43,597 nucleotides of DNA. It comes from Clostridia bacterium. GTDB lineage: Bacteria > Bacillota_A > Clostridia > Lachnospirales > Cellulosilyticaceae. Every line of letters starts with the position of its first letter. Within the stretch, counting starts at the first letter, position 1. A model generated the notes under the pieces. That model worked only from the letters and a program-made list of their open reading frames with translations. It was not told the DNA's origin and did no database searches. Shown in pieces: positions 6,899-16,000 of this stretch. The DNA is taken from positions 1-43,597 of the forward strand of contig JARBTY010000009.1 of NCBI GenBank assembly GCA_029239935.1, written 5' to 3'. The position numbers and the translations under genes were made by a program.

Positions 6899-7975
6899 TT
6901 ATTTATTCTCTGGTAAAAGTGTTTCATTCTCTGGTGAAGCTGTTTCATTTTCTGTTCCCGTTGTTTCCGGAGCAGCTGTACTTGCTTCTTCATTTCGTAT
7001 AATATGAATATCGTTATAACCTTCTGCTTTTTCTACTTTTATTGTTTCAGCAAAGTCTGTCAGTTCATTACCTGCAAATCTTTTTTTAATAAGTTCTTCT
7101 GCATCTTTTTTAATTTGTTCAGCTTCTCCTGTTGTACGGTTTTCTATCTTGATAATATGGTAACCATAGGAGGTTTCTACTAGTTTTGGATAAACTTTGC
7201 CTACCTCGCCAGTAAAGGCCGCTTCTTCAAATTCTGGAACCATCTCACCTTTACCAAAAGTGTATTCTCCACCAGTATCTTTAGAGCCTGGGTCTTCTGA
7301 ATACTGCTTGGCAAGTTCTGCCATATCTTCTCCCTTTAATGCTTTTGCCAAAATATCCTCCGCTGATTTTTTGGCAGCATCCGCTTTATCTTGTGGCAGG
7401 TTCTCTCCTTGCTCATTTTTATTTCCAATCAAGACGTGTCTCACTGTTGCTTTCTCATAACTTCCTGTAATACTTTCTATCTCTGCTTTTAGTTCTTCTT
7501 CGTTAGGTACATAATTTTCACTTGTTTTCTGAATAACTTTTTCTATTATAACGCCATAACTCAAAAATTCCTCTATATCTTTTTGCTTAAAGTTAAGTTC
7601 TTTAGCCAGTTCTGCTCTTGAAGTCATGATTTGTTTAGCTTGCTCTTTAACTTGGTCTTGTTCTTCTTTTGATAACTTTACACCTAGTTCTTCAGCTTTT
7701 TGTTTAGCTGCTATTGAAACCTTTATAGAATCCAAGGTCCTTTCTTTGGCAACCTCTTCTGTTTTTTTACCTTCTAACTCCATATCCCATATATTTGGTG
7801 TCAGACTTTCAAATTCTTGTTGAGTAGTCCATAAATATATTCTATAAAGTGGTTCTGATATTTTTTCATTATTGATAGTAACTACTGTATTTTCAGTAGC
7901 ACCGCACCCTATCAGTATGGTAGTGATCAGCGTCGCTGCTATTATCCCTGCTAGTATTTTCTTCACTCTTTTCAC
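6899..7975 (-). CDS. PrsA-type peptidyl-prolyl isomerase lipoprotein
   Basis: This 358-aa extracytoplasmic foldase is anchored by a lipid. The signal peptide ends in the lipobox LIGC, with Cys about residue 24. An N-terminal SurA-like chaperone region follows, then a parvulin (PPIC) domain at about 175-285 with VRHVLIG, GGEYTFGKGEMVPEFEEAAF and SYGYHIIKI. The C-terminal tail repeats Pro-Glu-Asn-Glu and is probably disordered. The start is GTG at 7975 with AAGGAG 8 nt upstream. It helps exported proteins fold outside the membrane. It is cotranscribed behind mfd or has its own promoter; none is obvious in the 80-bp gap. Confidence 0.9.
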   Translation of the reverse strand: MKRVKKILAGIIAATLITTILIGCGATENTVVTINNEKISEPLYRIYLWTTQQEFESLTPNIWDMELEGKKTEEVAKERTLDSIKVSIAAKQKAEELGVKLSKEEQDQVKEQAKQIMTSRAELAKELNFKQKDIEEFLSYGVIIEKVIQKTSENYVPNEEELKAEIESITGSYEKATVRHVLIGNKNEQGENLPQDKADAAKKSAEDILAKALKGEDMAELAKQYSEDPGSKDTGGEYTFGKGEMVPEFEEAAFTGEVGKVYPKLVETSYGYHIIKIENRTTGEAEQIKKDAEELIKKRFAGNELTDFAETIKVEKAEGYNDIHIIRNEEASTAAPETTGTENETASPENETLLPENK

Positions 7976-8056
7976 TTATATCGCTCCTTATAGTTTGTCT
8001 TGATGCTCTTACCTATTTCAGGCTGTTATTATATTTCTCATTATAGCTCAAAATTA

Positions 8057-11000
8057 TTAACTCTTCAATTTTTTAATCGCCTGTAATACATTTTTAATAT
8101 AGGACAATATTTCTTTCTTAGGAACATGTGATAAATAAGCCTTTATCATAGGTTCTTTACCCCCAGAAAATTTTAATATTTTCGGAAAAGCATTAAGTAC
8201 TTCTGGCAGCTTCTCTGCATTAAGATTAACCTCTTGCTTAAATTTAAATACAACGATACGGTCAATTTCTGATACAAGCGTCATATACATTTCATGAGCT
8301 AATGCCTTAATTAAGGCTATATCTAATAAATTTTGTACCATATAAGGCAAGTTGCCGTATCTATCCTCTATTTCTTCCTGAACATCAAAATAGTCTTTTT
8401 CTATTTGTATAGAAGCAATTTTTTTATAAATGTCTAGTTTTTGTACCTCATCACTTATATACTCAGCAGGGATATAGGCATCTATTTTAATTTCTATAGT
8501 TGTTTCAAACTCTTCTTCAATAACCTCTCCCCGTTCTTCTTCAACAACTTGAGCAAGCATCTTGCAGTACAAATCATAGCCTATGGTCTCCATATGTCCA
8601 TGCTGCTGCGCTCCCAAAAGATTACCAGCCCCTCTTATCTCCAAATCACGCATAGCTATTTTGAACCCTGCTCCAAGCTCCGTAAATTGTTTAATAGCCT
8701 GCAGTCTTTTTTCCGCTATTTCTCTTAACACCTTGTTTTTTTGATACATTAAATACGCATAGCCCATTTTATTAGATCTTCCGACCCGCCCCCTCAGCTG
8801 ATAAAGCTGACTGAGGCCCATTTGATCGGCATTGTTGATAATAATCGTATTAACATTTGAAATATCCAGTCCCGTTTCTACTATCGTTGTACACACAAGG
8901 ACATCAAGCTCTCCTTCAATAAAAGCAATCATCATTTTCTCTAATTCTCTTTCATGCATCTGCCCATGTGCAAATGCAATACGTGCCTCTGGAATAAGCT
9001 CTCTCATCCGTTCTGTTTTCTCTTCGATGTCTTTGACTTGGTTATGCAGAAAATATACCTGTCCCCCTCTTGCTAGTTCCCTATGAATTGCATCTTTTAT
9101 AAAATCTTCACTGTACTCTATAACATAGGTTTGAACAGGTTTTCTTTCAAGCGGCGCTTCTTCTAACACACTCATATCTCTTATGCCAATCAGGCTCATA
9201 TGAAGTGTTCTAGGTATCGGGGTAGCTGTAAGCGTCATGACATCTACCTCTTTTCTTAACTCTTTTAATTTTTCTTTGTGAGTCACGCCAAAACGCTGCT
9301 CTTCGTCAATGATGACCATTCCTAAGTCTCTGAACTTAACATCTTTTGAAAGCAATCTATGGGTACCAATTACGATATCCACTTGTCCTTTTCCTAAGTT
9401 TTGTAGTGTCGTTTTAATTTGTTTAGCTGTTCTAAATCTAGACAGCAGTTCTACATTCACAGGATAATTTGCCATTCTTTCTGTAAAACGATTATAGTGC
9501 TGCTGCGCCAGAATAGTTGTTGGTACCAAGTAGGCCACCTGTTTATTATTTTGCACAGCTTTAAAAGCAGCCCTTATAGCTACTTCTGTTTTTCCATATC
9601 CTACATCCCCACAAATCAAACGATCCATAATTTTGGTGCTTTCCATATCTTTTTTCACATCTTCAATGGCCTCTAATTGATCCCCTGTCTCTTCATATAA
9701 AAACGTCTCTTCAAATTCTGTCTGCCACAACGTATCACTTTCATACATAAACCCTCTGGTACTTTGTCTTTCACTGTATAGCTTAATAAGGTCTTTAGCA
9801 ATGTCTTTCATTGCTTTTTTGACCTTCGCTTTTGATTTTTTCCACTCCGCTCCGCCTATTTTATTAAGCTTAGGCGCTTTGCCTTCTGCACCTATATATT
9901 TTTGAACCATGTCCATTTGATTGATATTGACGTATAGCGTATTATTGTCTGCATATTCTATTTTTAAGTTATCTCTGCTGATTCCTTCTAAAACAATCTG
10001 CTCAATCCCTTGAAAAACCCCAATGCCGTGGAGTTCATGCACAACATAATCTCCTGGTGAGAGCTCTAGAAAACTTTCTATCTTCGTTCCTTGATACTTC
10101 TTTCTAGGCTTTTTAGATTTTTTATCTTTACCAAACAAATCTTTATCCGATATGACATAAAAACCAATATCTTCATATAAAAATCCCTTTTGCAAAGAAC
10201 CTTTAGTAATGACTATTTGTCCATCCTGTATACAATCTCTTACCTGATCTGTATAAGTAGTTATAAGTTTTCTCTCTTCTAACTCATAGGAAAGCCTCTG
10301 TGCTTTTGTTTTGACTCCTGATAAAACAATCACTTTTTTATTTGTTTTCTTCCATGTTTTAAGCTCTTTCTCTAAAAGATCAATGTTTTTATAAAATCCA
10401 TTGTTTTCATATACTTTTAAAGCTAAGGTATAGGCACTCCCAAATCCCTTCATATCCCCTTCAAAATTCATCATAAATAAATTGGTATAACTTGAAATTT
10501 TCTGAGCAACGTCTTGATAATCAAAAATCATCTCTATCTGTTTAGGTAAAATATGCCCATATTCCAATCTATCTTTCATACTTTCCTGATATTCTGCAAG
10601 ACATCTCTCACTTTTTTCTTGTACCTTAGCCGGTTCATCTATATATAAAACTGACTTTTTACTCATATAGTCTAATATAGAGACAATTTCCATATCTGTA
10701 TACGGTATATAAGCCTCTAATCCTTTAGGGGTAATGTCATTATTTATTTGTTCGATAGCTTCTTTAATACCCTCTTCTATCGTTTTGACACTTTCTCTTT
10801 TACCCTCTTCTTTAAGCTTTTGTGTGACCCGCATTAAATCCGTCTGAATTTCTGGAATGACCTGTCTTAAAACCTCTAGCGGCAAGATAACTTCCTGATT
10901 GGGTACAATCCGAAAATTTTCTATCTTGGCTATAGACCGCTGTGTCTGTACATTAAAGGTTCTTATTGAATCAATTTCTTCATCCCAAAATTCTATTCTA

Positions 11001-11593
11001 TAAGGCTCGTCGGCAATAGGTGGATAAATATCCATAATGCCTCCCCTTATGGCAAATTGCCCCATAGCTTCTACTTTAGTCACTCTTTCATATCCCACCT
11101 GCAATAAATAGGCCTGCAGTTTTTCAATATTAAGGGTACTCCCCACCGAGACTTCCTTAGTATACGCCTTCCAAGTTGCCTGCGGCGACAAAGGATTCAA
11201 AAGTGCCTCTACTGGAATAATAACGACGATATCTTCTTGTGTATTGAGGGCCTCTATAACCCGTATTCTTGCTGAAGTGATATCCATACTATGAACATCT
11301 GCATTATAAAAAAGGATATCTCTTGCCGGATAGACATAAACATGTTCTTCTCCTTTTAGAAACTGCATATCCTCATAGAGCCTTTTAGTACTTATTTCAT
11401 CATAGCTGATGATTACAGTAGGGCTTTTAGTAAAACAGCTCATAGCATATACAAAATGGGCTTTACACGAATCTACCATATTGATAACCCTACCATTTTT
11501 GTGATCTAAAATGGACTGGATAAGCGTGTCCATACCTTCTAGCTGTTTTAAGGGTAAAATAAGCCCCTCATGTCTATATTCCATCTCTATCAC
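8057..11593 (-). CDS. mfd: Transcription-repair coupling factor Mfd
   Basis: This 1178-aa translocase removes RNA polymerase stalled at DNA lesions and recruits UvrA. The order is a UvrB-homology N-terminal module, an RNA-polymerase interaction (CarD-like) domain near 505-565 with SPGDYVVHELHGIG, a RecG-like motor with Walker A GDVGYGKTE and DEEQRFG box, helicase motifs up to QLRGRVGRS, and a C-terminal TRCF domain. The start is GTG at 11593, overlapping the pth stop by 4 bp, which implies translational coupling. The small fin gene found between pth and mfd in Bacillus is absent. Confidence 0.97.
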   Translation of the reverse strand: MIEMEYRHEGLILPLKQLEGMDTLIQSILDHKNGRVINMVDSCKAHFVYAMSCFTKSPTVIISYDEISTKRLYEDMQFLKGEEHVYVYPARDILFYNADVHSMDITSARIRVIEALNTQEDIVVIIPVEALLNPLSPQATWKAYTKEVSVGSTLNIEKLQAYLLQVGYERVTKVEAMGQFAIRGGIMDIYPPIADEPYRIEFWDEEIDSIRTFNVQTQRSIAKIENFRIVPNQEVILPLEVLRQVIPEIQTDLMRVTQKLKEEGKRESVKTIEEGIKEAIEQINNDITPKGLEAYIPYTDMEIVSILDYMSKKSVLYIDEPAKVQEKSERCLAEYQESMKDRLEYGHILPKQIEMIFDYQDVAQKISSYTNLFMMNFEGDMKGFGSAYTLALKVYENNGFYKNIDLLEKELKTWKKTNKKVIVLSGVKTKAQRLSYELEERKLITTYTDQVRDCIQDGQIVITKGSLQKGFLYEDIGFYVISDKDLFGKDKKSKKPRKKYQGTKIESFLELSPGDYVVHELHGIGVFQGIEQIVLEGISRDNLKIEYADNNTLYVNINQMDMVQKYIGAEGKAPKLNKIGGAEWKKSKAKVKKAMKDIAKDLIKLYSERQSTRGFMYESDTLWQTEFEETFLYEETGDQLEAIEDVKKDMESTKIMDRLICGDVGYGKTEVAIRAAFKAVQNNKQVAYLVPTTILAQQHYNRFTERMANYPVNVELLSRFRTAKQIKTTLQNLGKGQVDIVIGTHRLLSKDVKFRDLGMVIIDEEQRFGVTHKEKLKELRKEVDVMTLTATPIPRTLHMSLIGIRDMSVLEEAPLERKPVQTYVIEYSEDFIKDAIHRELARGGQVYFLHNQVKDIEEKTERMRELIPEARIAFAHGQMHERELEKMMIAFIEGELDVLVCTTIVETGLDISNVNTIIINNADQMGLSQLYQLRGRVGRSNKMGYAYLMYQKNKVLREIAEKRLQAIKQFTELGAGFKIAMRDLEIRGAGNLLGAQQHGHMETIGYDLYCKMLAQVVEEERGEVIEEEFETTIEIKIDAYIPAEYISDEVQKLDIYKKIASIQIEKDYFDVQEEIEDRYGNLPYMVQNLLDIALIKALAHEMYMTLVSEIDRIVVFKFKQEVNLNAEKLPEVLNAFPKILKFSGGKEPMIKAYLSHVPKKEILSYIKNVLQAIKKLKS

Positions 11594-12162
11594 CGTCTCA
11601 CCTTTAGGTTATATTCATTCATCGCCTTGTCTATTCCTTGGTCTACTAAAACCTCTGTGGCTTTTACTACGTCATTCAGCTTAGGGCAAATAAGCTTCAT
11701 TTCTTCTTCTGTAAACCTCCCTAAAACATAATTTGCAAGGTCCCAGCCCGGTGGTTTTTCTCCAACCCCTACTTTGATACGCATAAAATCCTGTGAACCT
11801 AAATGACTGATAATACTCTTTATGCCATTGTGCCCCCCTGCACTCCCTGTTTTTCTAATACGAAGTTGTCCTACCTCTAATGATACATCATCATATATTA
11901 CAACTATGTCTTCTTTTGTTAATTTATTCCAATCCATACATTTTCTTAAGGCTTCCCCGCTTAAATTCATATAAGTCTGCGGTTTCATTAAAATAACTTT
12001 TTCCCCTTTAATGGTACCCTCACCAATTAAAGCCTTAAATTTATTTCTTTCAACTGGTATGCCATATGCTTCTGCTATGCTGTCTATGGCTTCAAAGCCA
12101 ATATTATGCCGCGTTGCTGCATATTGTAACCCCGGATTCCCAAGTCCTACTATTAATTTCAT
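11590..12162 (-). CDS. pth: Peptidyl-tRNA hydrolase
   Basis: This 190-aa enzyme recycles peptidyl-tRNA released prematurely from ribosomes (SpoVC in Bacillus). Family landmarks are VGLGNPGLQYAATRHNIGF with the catalytic His, MKPQTYMNLSGEA, YDDVSLEVGQLRIR and GGHNGIKSI. I placed the start at the ATG at 12162, which has GGAGG 6 nt upstream and begins MKLIVGLGNPG; an ATG four codons earlier has no ribosome-binding site. The gene is coupled to mfd by overlapping stop and start. Confidence 0.97.
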   Translation of the reverse strand: MKLIVGLGNPGLQYAATRHNIGFEAIDSIAEAYGIPVERNKFKALIGEGTIKGEKVILMKPQTYMNLSGEALRKCMDWNKLTKEDIVVIYDDVSLEVGQLRIRKTGSAGGHNGIKSIISHLGSQDFMRIKVGVGEKPPGWDLANYVLGRFTEEEMKLICPKLNDVVKATEVLVDQGIDKAMNEYNLKVRR

Positions 12163-12226
12163 ATTGTCCTCCATATTTGCTTTACAATAATGTGTTTATT
12201 TCAAAGGTGATGAACATTCTTATTCC

Positions 12227-12256
12227 ATTATAATAACTTTTCGCTCAAATTATCAA
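12227..12256 (-). promoter_or_regulatory. SigA-type promoter of pth-mfd
   Basis: On the minus strand TTGATA (12251-12256) and perfect TATAAT (12227-12232) are 18 bp apart, about 65 bp before the pth start. Confidence 0.7.
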
Positions 12257-12319
12257 CCTTTATATCATAACATGATTCAAACTATTTTATCACCTCTAAA
12301 TAAGACATTTATAGACTAT

Positions 12320-12357
12320 AAAAAGACTACTAATACCTGATTACTGTATCACTAGTC
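12320..12357 (-). terminator. Intrinsic terminator after the GerMN lipoprotein gene
   Basis: A 12-bp stem with one mismatch (12325-12336 with 12346-12357) and a 9-nt loop is followed by five T residues on the minus strand. It starts 31 bp past the stop codon. Confidence 0.85.
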
Positions 12358-12387
12358 CTTATATTATCAATAGAAACTATCATTTTG

Positions 12388-12942
12388 CTAAGGCTGCAAG
12401 GGAAAGGCAGTCATATAGCCCCTAGGCAGTCCGTTTGGACCTAGTAGCTCTTCTCCTTCTATTAAAATCTTTGCTCTTTCAACTTCTTCAAACTGTGTCA
12501 GCGTATTAACAACCGAACCTACTGCTATTATTTCTGCAACACTGCCCTCAAACCTATTAAATGTTTCATTAAAGTCTGCTATTACATCTGTATTATTTTT
12601 ATTTACTGCAATAACTTCTGTATCTCTAGTGATATTAGATATAAGATTTTGACTTTCAGGGCCTTTAATAAGTTCTTCAAGCACTGCTTTGTATTTCTCT
12701 TCGTCCTTCATGTAACTTATTTCTCTTTCTTCAGCAATCATTTTTTCATTGTTGCTGTCCCCATAAAAAACCTTGATTTTTTCATTCTTATACTTTTCTT
12801 CTGGATTCTCTTCTTCCTTATTTACCTGGCTCTTTGGTGGACTTGGTGTATCTGGCACTTCATCTCTTTCCCACCTGGCACATCCATATAAAATTGAACT
12901 GACTCCACATATACTCCATAATACCATTAAAAGTTTTTTCAT
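12388..12942 (-). CDS. GerMN-domain lipoprotein
   Basis: This 184-aa predicted lipoprotein has a signal peptide ending in a lipobox with Cys at residue 21 (LYGC). A short Pro/Glu/Lys-rich linker leads to a GerMN domain (about 55-175) with IKVFYGDSNNE, YKAVLEELIKGP and VNTLTQFEEVERAKILIEG. GerM of Bacillus carries two such domains and is needed for sporulation and germination; this protein has a single one. Single-domain copies also occur in vegetative envelope proteins, so the spore link is an inference. It follows the DUF1540 gene by 32 bp. Confidence 0.85.
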   Translation of the reverse strand: MKKLLMVLWSICGVSSILYGCARWERDEVPDTPSPPKSQVNKEEENPEEKYKNEKIKVFYGDSNNEKMIAEEREISYMKDEEKYKAVLEELIKGPESQNLISNITRDTEVIAVNKNNTDVIADFNETFNRFEGSVAEIIAVGSVVNTLTQFEEVERAKILIEGEELLGPNGLPRGYMTAFPLQP

Positions 12943-12974
12943 ATCATAACTTCCCTCTTTAACTACTGTTCGCG

Positions 12975-13295
12975 TTATCTTCTTTCAAAACTTAAACAAT
13001 CGGTCTCAGTATAATGATCAACTTCCTCAAGGCTTCCCACTTCGATCTCATTGAGAGAACAATGGGACTTTACATGATAAGCACAAGTCTCCACTTTACA
13101 GAGAATAGCTTCTGTCTCTGTGCTGCCTGACTCCTGCTCTTCAAAATTATGATATTCTCCTTGTTTTAAATAAGTTTCGCAACAGGTCGCTTCCGTTATG
13201 CGCGCTTTATTGCCTCCTATATTTAAGATATGGGCACTACAAATTCCTTTTCCATTGTAAGAACAAGATCCTACACTGCAGCTTATTCTGGGCAT
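12975..13295 (-). CDS. Two-domain DUF1540 protein
   Basis: This 106-aa soluble protein carries two tandem DUF1540 motifs. Each has the pattern C-x-V-x-x-C-x-Y/H followed by another Cys and a more distant Cys. The first is at about 5-40 (CSVGSCSYNGKGICSA) and the second at about 67-102 (CKVETCAYHVKSHCSL). The four-cysteine layout suggests metal binding, probably zinc, but the function of the family is unknown. It is common in spore-forming Clostridia and Bacilli. The ATG at 13295 has AAGGAG 7 nt upstream and is preferred to a longer start. Confidence 0.85.
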   Translation of the reverse strand: MPRISCSVGSCSYNGKGICSAHILNIGGNKARITEATCCETYLKQGEYHNFEEQESGSTETEAILCKVETCAYHVKSHCSLNEIEVGSLEEVDHYTETDCLSFERR

Positions 13296-13425
13296 TTTAT
13301 TTCTCCTTTTCATCTATGTTATAGTGTTATTAAGCTTTAAAAAATAAAGCTTTCTCAAACCATTCATAGAATTATTATGAGTTAGTGCAGTGATTTTTAT
13401 GCTTACCACTATTACTTAATTTGTA

Positions 13426-13617
13426 TTAAGATTTCTTTTTTAATAATTGTTGTATGACGGAAAGAATAGCTACACTGATTATCATTATAATTGCTTGATT
13501 TAAAGTAATAGATAGTTCATTCCTTCCTTTCATCAATACACGTATGATTTCTTGAACTATTATGAAAAATGATAAGTACAACTCCTTTTTAACTATATTT
13601 TTTATTATTGCTCTCAA
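13426..13617 (-). CDS. 63-aa hydrophobic peptide behind the AgrC/AgrA-like genes
   Basis: A small gene of unknown function. A TTG start at 13617 has GGGAGG 8 nt upstream and gives 63 residues: a basic N terminus, a hydrophobic patch (about 14-28), a polar Lys-Gly-Arg-Asn hinge, then a clear membrane segment at about 39-56 and a tail KKKS. It has no Cys, no Gly-Gly leader and no AgrD-like motif. It lies 83 bp behind the sensor kinase on the same strand. It could be a signal-peptide precursor, a small membrane partner of the kinase, or a hydrophobic toxin-like peptide. I cannot choose among these. Confidence 0.6.
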   Translation of the reverse strand: MRAIIKNIVKKELYLSFFIIVQEIIRVLMKGRNELSITLNQAIIMIISVAILSVIQQLLKKKS

Positions 13618-13700
13618 AAACATCACCTCCCAGTCATTCTAATAACCCTTATTGAATCAATTTCTTTTTCTCCTCTTTGATTTAAATCTCATATCCTTTT

Positions 13701-15071
13701 TTACACTTTTATAGAGTTCTTGTCTAAGATGTCGTTTTTATTATCTAAGATGTCCTTCGAGGGTGGCAGCGGCAAAACGATTTTGAGATAAAATTCGCTT
13801 TCTATATAATCAACTACCATCTCTCCTTGATATTTATCCAAACATCTTTGGATATTTTTAAGACCTAGCCCATGAAGAAAAGAATCTTTTTTATGGGTGA
13901 TGAGCTGACCACCTTTTTGCTTAATCGTATGCTCTTTAGTATTTTTAATTTTAATGACTAAAAACTGCTTGATATATTGCCCTTCTATATGGATATATTT
14001 TGTCTTAGTTTTGTCTTTTATATTTTGGCAGGCTTCCAGCGCATTGTCTAAAGCATTTCCAAAAATGCTGCATAAATCCTGATCTGCCATAAATAAACAT
14101 TGCTTTAAATCTAAATTAACCTGAAACGCAATATACTCTTTTTCGCACAAAAGGCTCTTTTGCCTAAGCAGTGTATCCACTACCTTGCTTCCTGTATGAA
14201 AAACCTGCTTAATAGATGGCATCTCCTTCTGTAGTTCCTGCAGATAGGGTGTAAGTTGTTGATGGTTTTCGACTAGTCCTATCATGCATGCCATATGATT
14301 ATTCATGTCATGATAAAGCTGTCTGATCTTTTCGTGTTCTTCTTCAAGCTGCATATAATAGTTGTACTCAGCTTCTTGTTTATTCTGATGACTTTTATAA
14401 GCCAGCCTATTCTTATAATCTCTGGTCATTTTTCTCATAGTGATTACTAAGGATATATTGGCCAAAATAATAAGCAGCGTAATCCCTGCTGCAACTAAAT
14501 AGTACTTTTGTGTATCGCTGTCCATAATGGGCGCATATCCAAAAATAAATAGCAGTACTAAACTATTAGTGGCTAAAGGCATCACGATATAAATGATTTC
14601 GTACTGGTTTTGTTCTATAGATATTTTAAACCTTTTATAAATTAAAGCAGCAGTTATCAACAGGGCTTTTGCTAAAATAATAAACTCCACTTTAAGCAAA
14701 TTATACTCTAATAAAAGCAAATGATTTTCTAAATGCCAAAATCTGATTATAAACCCCATCACCAAGCTCTCACTTCCAAGGGCCAGCATCCAAAATAAGG
14801 CTGTTGCAAGTAGCGTGTCCAGCCAAGAAATTTTATAGTTTAACTTACCGAAGCTATACGTTAGGCCTATGAGAATACAGGCCTTTAGTGAAGGAAATAC
14901 CTGACATAAATTAAGCACTGTTTCAATCCCCACCATACTTGCAAAAAATAATATATATGTTTTTTTCCCTATTTTAGGTACACTGCCGATATCTAAAATA
15001 AGCTTAAAGACCAACCACTCAATAAGTGCACTTATCCCAAAAATGAGTACCCATAAAAACCAGCTTTCCAT
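13701..15071 (-). CDS. AgrC/ComD-like sensor histidine kinase
   Basis: This 456-aa peptide-sensor-type kinase has about six membrane helices in residues 1-210, then a dimerisation region with H-box YHDMNNHMACM (phosphoacceptor His about 254). A GHKL ATPase domain follows, with N-box FGNALDNALEAC and G-box HGLGLKNIQRC. This layout is that of quorum-sensing HPK10 kinases such as AgrC. Its ATG overlaps the response regulator stop by one base (TAATG), so the two are coupled. The usual partners AgrB and AgrD are not in the window, so the signal is unknown. Confidence 0.9.
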   Translation of the reverse strand: MESWFLWVLIFGISALIEWLVFKLILDIGSVPKIGKKTYILFFASMVGIETVLNLCQVFPSLKACILIGLTYSFGKLNYKISWLDTLLATALFWMLALGSESLVMGFIIRFWHLENHLLLLEYNLLKVEFIILAKALLITAALIYKRFKISIEQNQYEIIYIVMPLATNSLVLLFIFGYAPIMDSDTQKYYLVAAGITLLIILANISLVITMRKMTRDYKNRLAYKSHQNKQEAEYNYYMQLEEEHEKIRQLYHDMNNHMACMIGLVENHQQLTPYLQELQKEMPSIKQVFHTGSKVVDTLLRQKSLLCEKEYIAFQVNLDLKQCLFMADQDLCSIFGNALDNALEACQNIKDKTKTKYIHIEGQYIKQFLVIKIKNTKEHTIKQKGGQLITHKKDSFLHGLGLKNIQRCLDKYQGEMVVDYIESEFYLKIVLPLPPSKDILDNKNDILDKNSIKV

Positions 15072-15778
15072 TATAAATTCTCCCCTATTATTCTGGCCAG
15101 TTCTTTTTTTAAAGCTTGCATTTTTAATCGGCTTACAGGCAGTTCTTTATCCTTAATCAGTACGGAATCTTTAGTAATCCCTTCTACATAGTTTAGGTTG
15201 ACTAAGCAAGCTTTCTGGCATCTGAAAAAATATTCTTTCTGTAACTGTTTTTCAATAGAGCTGAGTTTCATATAAGTAGTATAGATTTGATCTGATGTAT
15301 AAATATGAACCTGTCTACCATAAGTTTCGACATATATAATGCTTTTTACCTTTACTCTATGAAACAAATGTCCACTTTTTATCCATAAGTATTTATCTTC
15401 TTTATTTATGATTGATTGAATGCAGGGAGTGACTTGCTCCTGAAAAGTTTCATAGATAATAGGTTTTGTCAAATAACGCCTCGCATTTACCTCATATCCT
15501 TGTTGCATATATTCTCTTAAGCCTGTAGTAAAAATAATCTCAACATCCTCGTCAAAGATTCTTATCTTCTTAGCAGTATCCATCCCTGATAGTTCTTTCA
15601 TTTTAATATCTAAAAAAATTAAATCTGCATGCTCTGGATAATTATTTAACAAATCTTCTCCTGCTTCAAATTCTAAAATTTCGTTAATAACATGACATTC
15701 ATTAAGCAGTGTCTTTATGTAGTCCTTTATCTTATCTCTTTGTACTTCTTCATCTTCACATATAATACATGTAAACAT
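15071..15778 (-). CDS. AgrA/LytTR-type response regulator
   Basis: This 235-aa regulator has a receiver domain (about 1-120) with the acidic pocket CEDEE and phosphoacceptor Asp in LIFLDIKMKELSG. A C-terminal LytTR DNA-binding domain (about 138-235) includes YVETYGRQVHIYT and the basic end of the fold. The ATG at 15778 and a GTG one codon earlier share the same AGGAGG. It is first in the unit, followed by the kinase and the 63-aa peptide. I could not identify a clear LytTR direct-repeat site in the 15779-15947 gap, which holds a possible TATAAT but no convincing -35. Confidence 0.9.
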   Translation of the reverse strand: MFTCIICEDEEVQRDKIKDYIKTLLNECHVINEILEFEAGEDLLNNYPEHADLIFLDIKMKELSGMDTAKKIRIFDEDVEIIFTTGLREYMQQGYEVNARRYLTKPIIYETFQEQVTPCIQSIINKEDKYLWIKSGHLFHRVKVKSIIYVETYGRQVHIYTSDQIYTTYMKLSSIEKQLQKEYFFRCQKACLVNLNYVEGITKDSVLIKDKELPVSRLKMQALKKELARIIGENL

Positions 15779-15947
15779 CACACTGCACCTCCTTATCCCA
15801 TTAAAATCAGACCTTATCTATACTCTAAAGATCAATACCTCGTATACTTATTGTATATGCATTAAGCTGTTACCATAATTATACAACATATTTTGAACTT
15901 TAGTATAAAAATAGTGCAAATAGCAACCAAATGGGTCTGAATAGTAT

Positions 15948-15981
15948 AAAAAAATACAGCAGGCATAAACGCCTGCTGTAT
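15948..15981 (-). terminator. Intrinsic terminator after prs
   Basis: A perfect 11-bp stem (15954-15964 with 15971-15981), a 6-nt loop and seven T residues on the minus strand, 19 bp after the prs stop. Confidence 0.95.
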
Positions 15982-16000
15982 AATCCTTTGTATCGCTTTA

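Noticed and set aside
13332..13352. AAGCTTTA/TAAAGCTT hairpin upstream of the DUF1540 gene as terminator of the 63-aa peptide gene
   Set aside because: No T-run follows on the minus strand and the stem is AT-rich; it may be chance.
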